Source of the DNA: Syntrophales bacterium
GTDB taxonomy: Bacteria; Desulfobacterota; Syntrophia; Syntrophales; UBA2192
NCBI GenBank assembly: GCA_025454095.1
Contig: JALOPC010000062.1
Span: 1-7,656, forward strand
DNA length: 7,656 nt
Direction of reading: 5' to 3'
Made by a program: the position numbers and the translations under genes. Of this stretch, positions 7,580 through 7,656 are shown piece by piece (within the stretch, counting starts at the first letter, position 1; each line of letters starts with the position of its first letter). Below the pieces are notes generated by a model. That model saw nothing but the letters and a program-made list of their open reading frames with translations, was not told the origin of the DNA and did not search any database.

Positions 7580-7656
7580 TTACCTAATATTAGCCCTGGA
7601 CTCGATAAAATCAAGGGTTTTTTCTTCAAGTATTTGATCTCTCAAGCGATCTGTCA
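7580..7656 (-). CDS. tig: trigger factor, C-terminal fragment (5' part outside window)
   Basis: Only the last 24 codons and the TAA stop are inside the window. The - strand frame reads TDRLRDQILEEKTLDFIESR followed by ANIR and a stop. The pattern of Arg-x-Gln-Ile-Leu-Glu-Glu-Lys-Thr-Leu-Asp-Phe-Ile ending in a short basic tail is characteristic of the C-terminal helix of trigger factor, the ribosome-associated chaperone and prolyl isomerase. The position directly upstream of clpP-clpX-lon is the classic place for tig. The identification relies on a short peptide plus gene order, so it is good but not certain. Confidence 0.8.
   Translation of the reverse strand, partial: TDRLRDQILEEKTLDFIESRANIR
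7587..7614 (-). promoter_or_regulatory. weak possible promoter ahead of clpP, inside the tig 3' end
   Basis: On the - strand TTGATT (7609-7614) and TAATAT (7587-7592) are separated by 16 bp, each matching four of six sigma70 consensus positions. It would give clpP a separate start with a leader of roughly 30 nt. The surrounding sequence is AT-rich compared with the rest of the window, so a chance match is quite possible. Confidence 0.2.

Overview
The window looks like a chromosomal segment from a GC-rich, Gram-negative-type bacterium. The best guess is the former Deltaproteobacteria (Desulfobacterota). This rests on the family resemblance of the Lon, ClpX, ClpP and trigger-factor sequences, on the tig-clpP-clpX-lon gene order, and on a lipobox-bearing META-domain lipoprotein. 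It is an inference from sequence feel, not from a search.

Left part (about 1-2219, + strand): a tightly packed run of three genes, the first cut by the window edge. Two are divergent D-Ala-D-Ala-ligase-like ATP-grasp enzymes and the third is a GNAT acetyltransferase. Spacing is 7 nt and then 0 nt, so they are probably translated as one unit. Two paralogous amino acid/peptide ligases plus an acyltransferase suggest a small biosynthetic system making a modified peptide or amino-acid conjugate. The product cannot be read from the sequence, and this is the least ordinary part of the window.

Middle (2202-2338): the convergent junction between the GNAT gene and the lipoprotein gene is almost entirely two opposed arrays of a degenerate octamer (GAAGTTAG-like). 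They enclose a second, smaller inverted repeat. The left array even supplies the last codons of the GNAT gene. On the - strand follow a META/HslJ-type lipoprotein (2339-2824) with a candidate promoter carrying a palindrome in its spacer, then a strong terminator (2924-2959), tRNA-Asp(GTC) and tRNA-Val(TAC), with a good sigma70-type stable-RNA promoter at 3151-3179.

Right part (3227-7656, - strand): the proteostasis operon in transcription order tig (only its last 24 codons inside the window), clpP, clpX, lon. Gaps are 32, 10 and 18 nt; the clpP and clpX stop codons abut or overlap the next gene's Shine-Dalgarno. ClpX and ClpP form one ATP-dependent protease, Lon is an independent one, and trigger factor is the ribosome-bound chaperone. 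All catalytic and nucleotide-binding motifs are intact. No obvious terminator follows lon, so some transcripts may run into the tRNA pair and end at the tRNA terminator. No gene-free stretch exceeds 300 bases. No mobile element or CRISPR array was seen.
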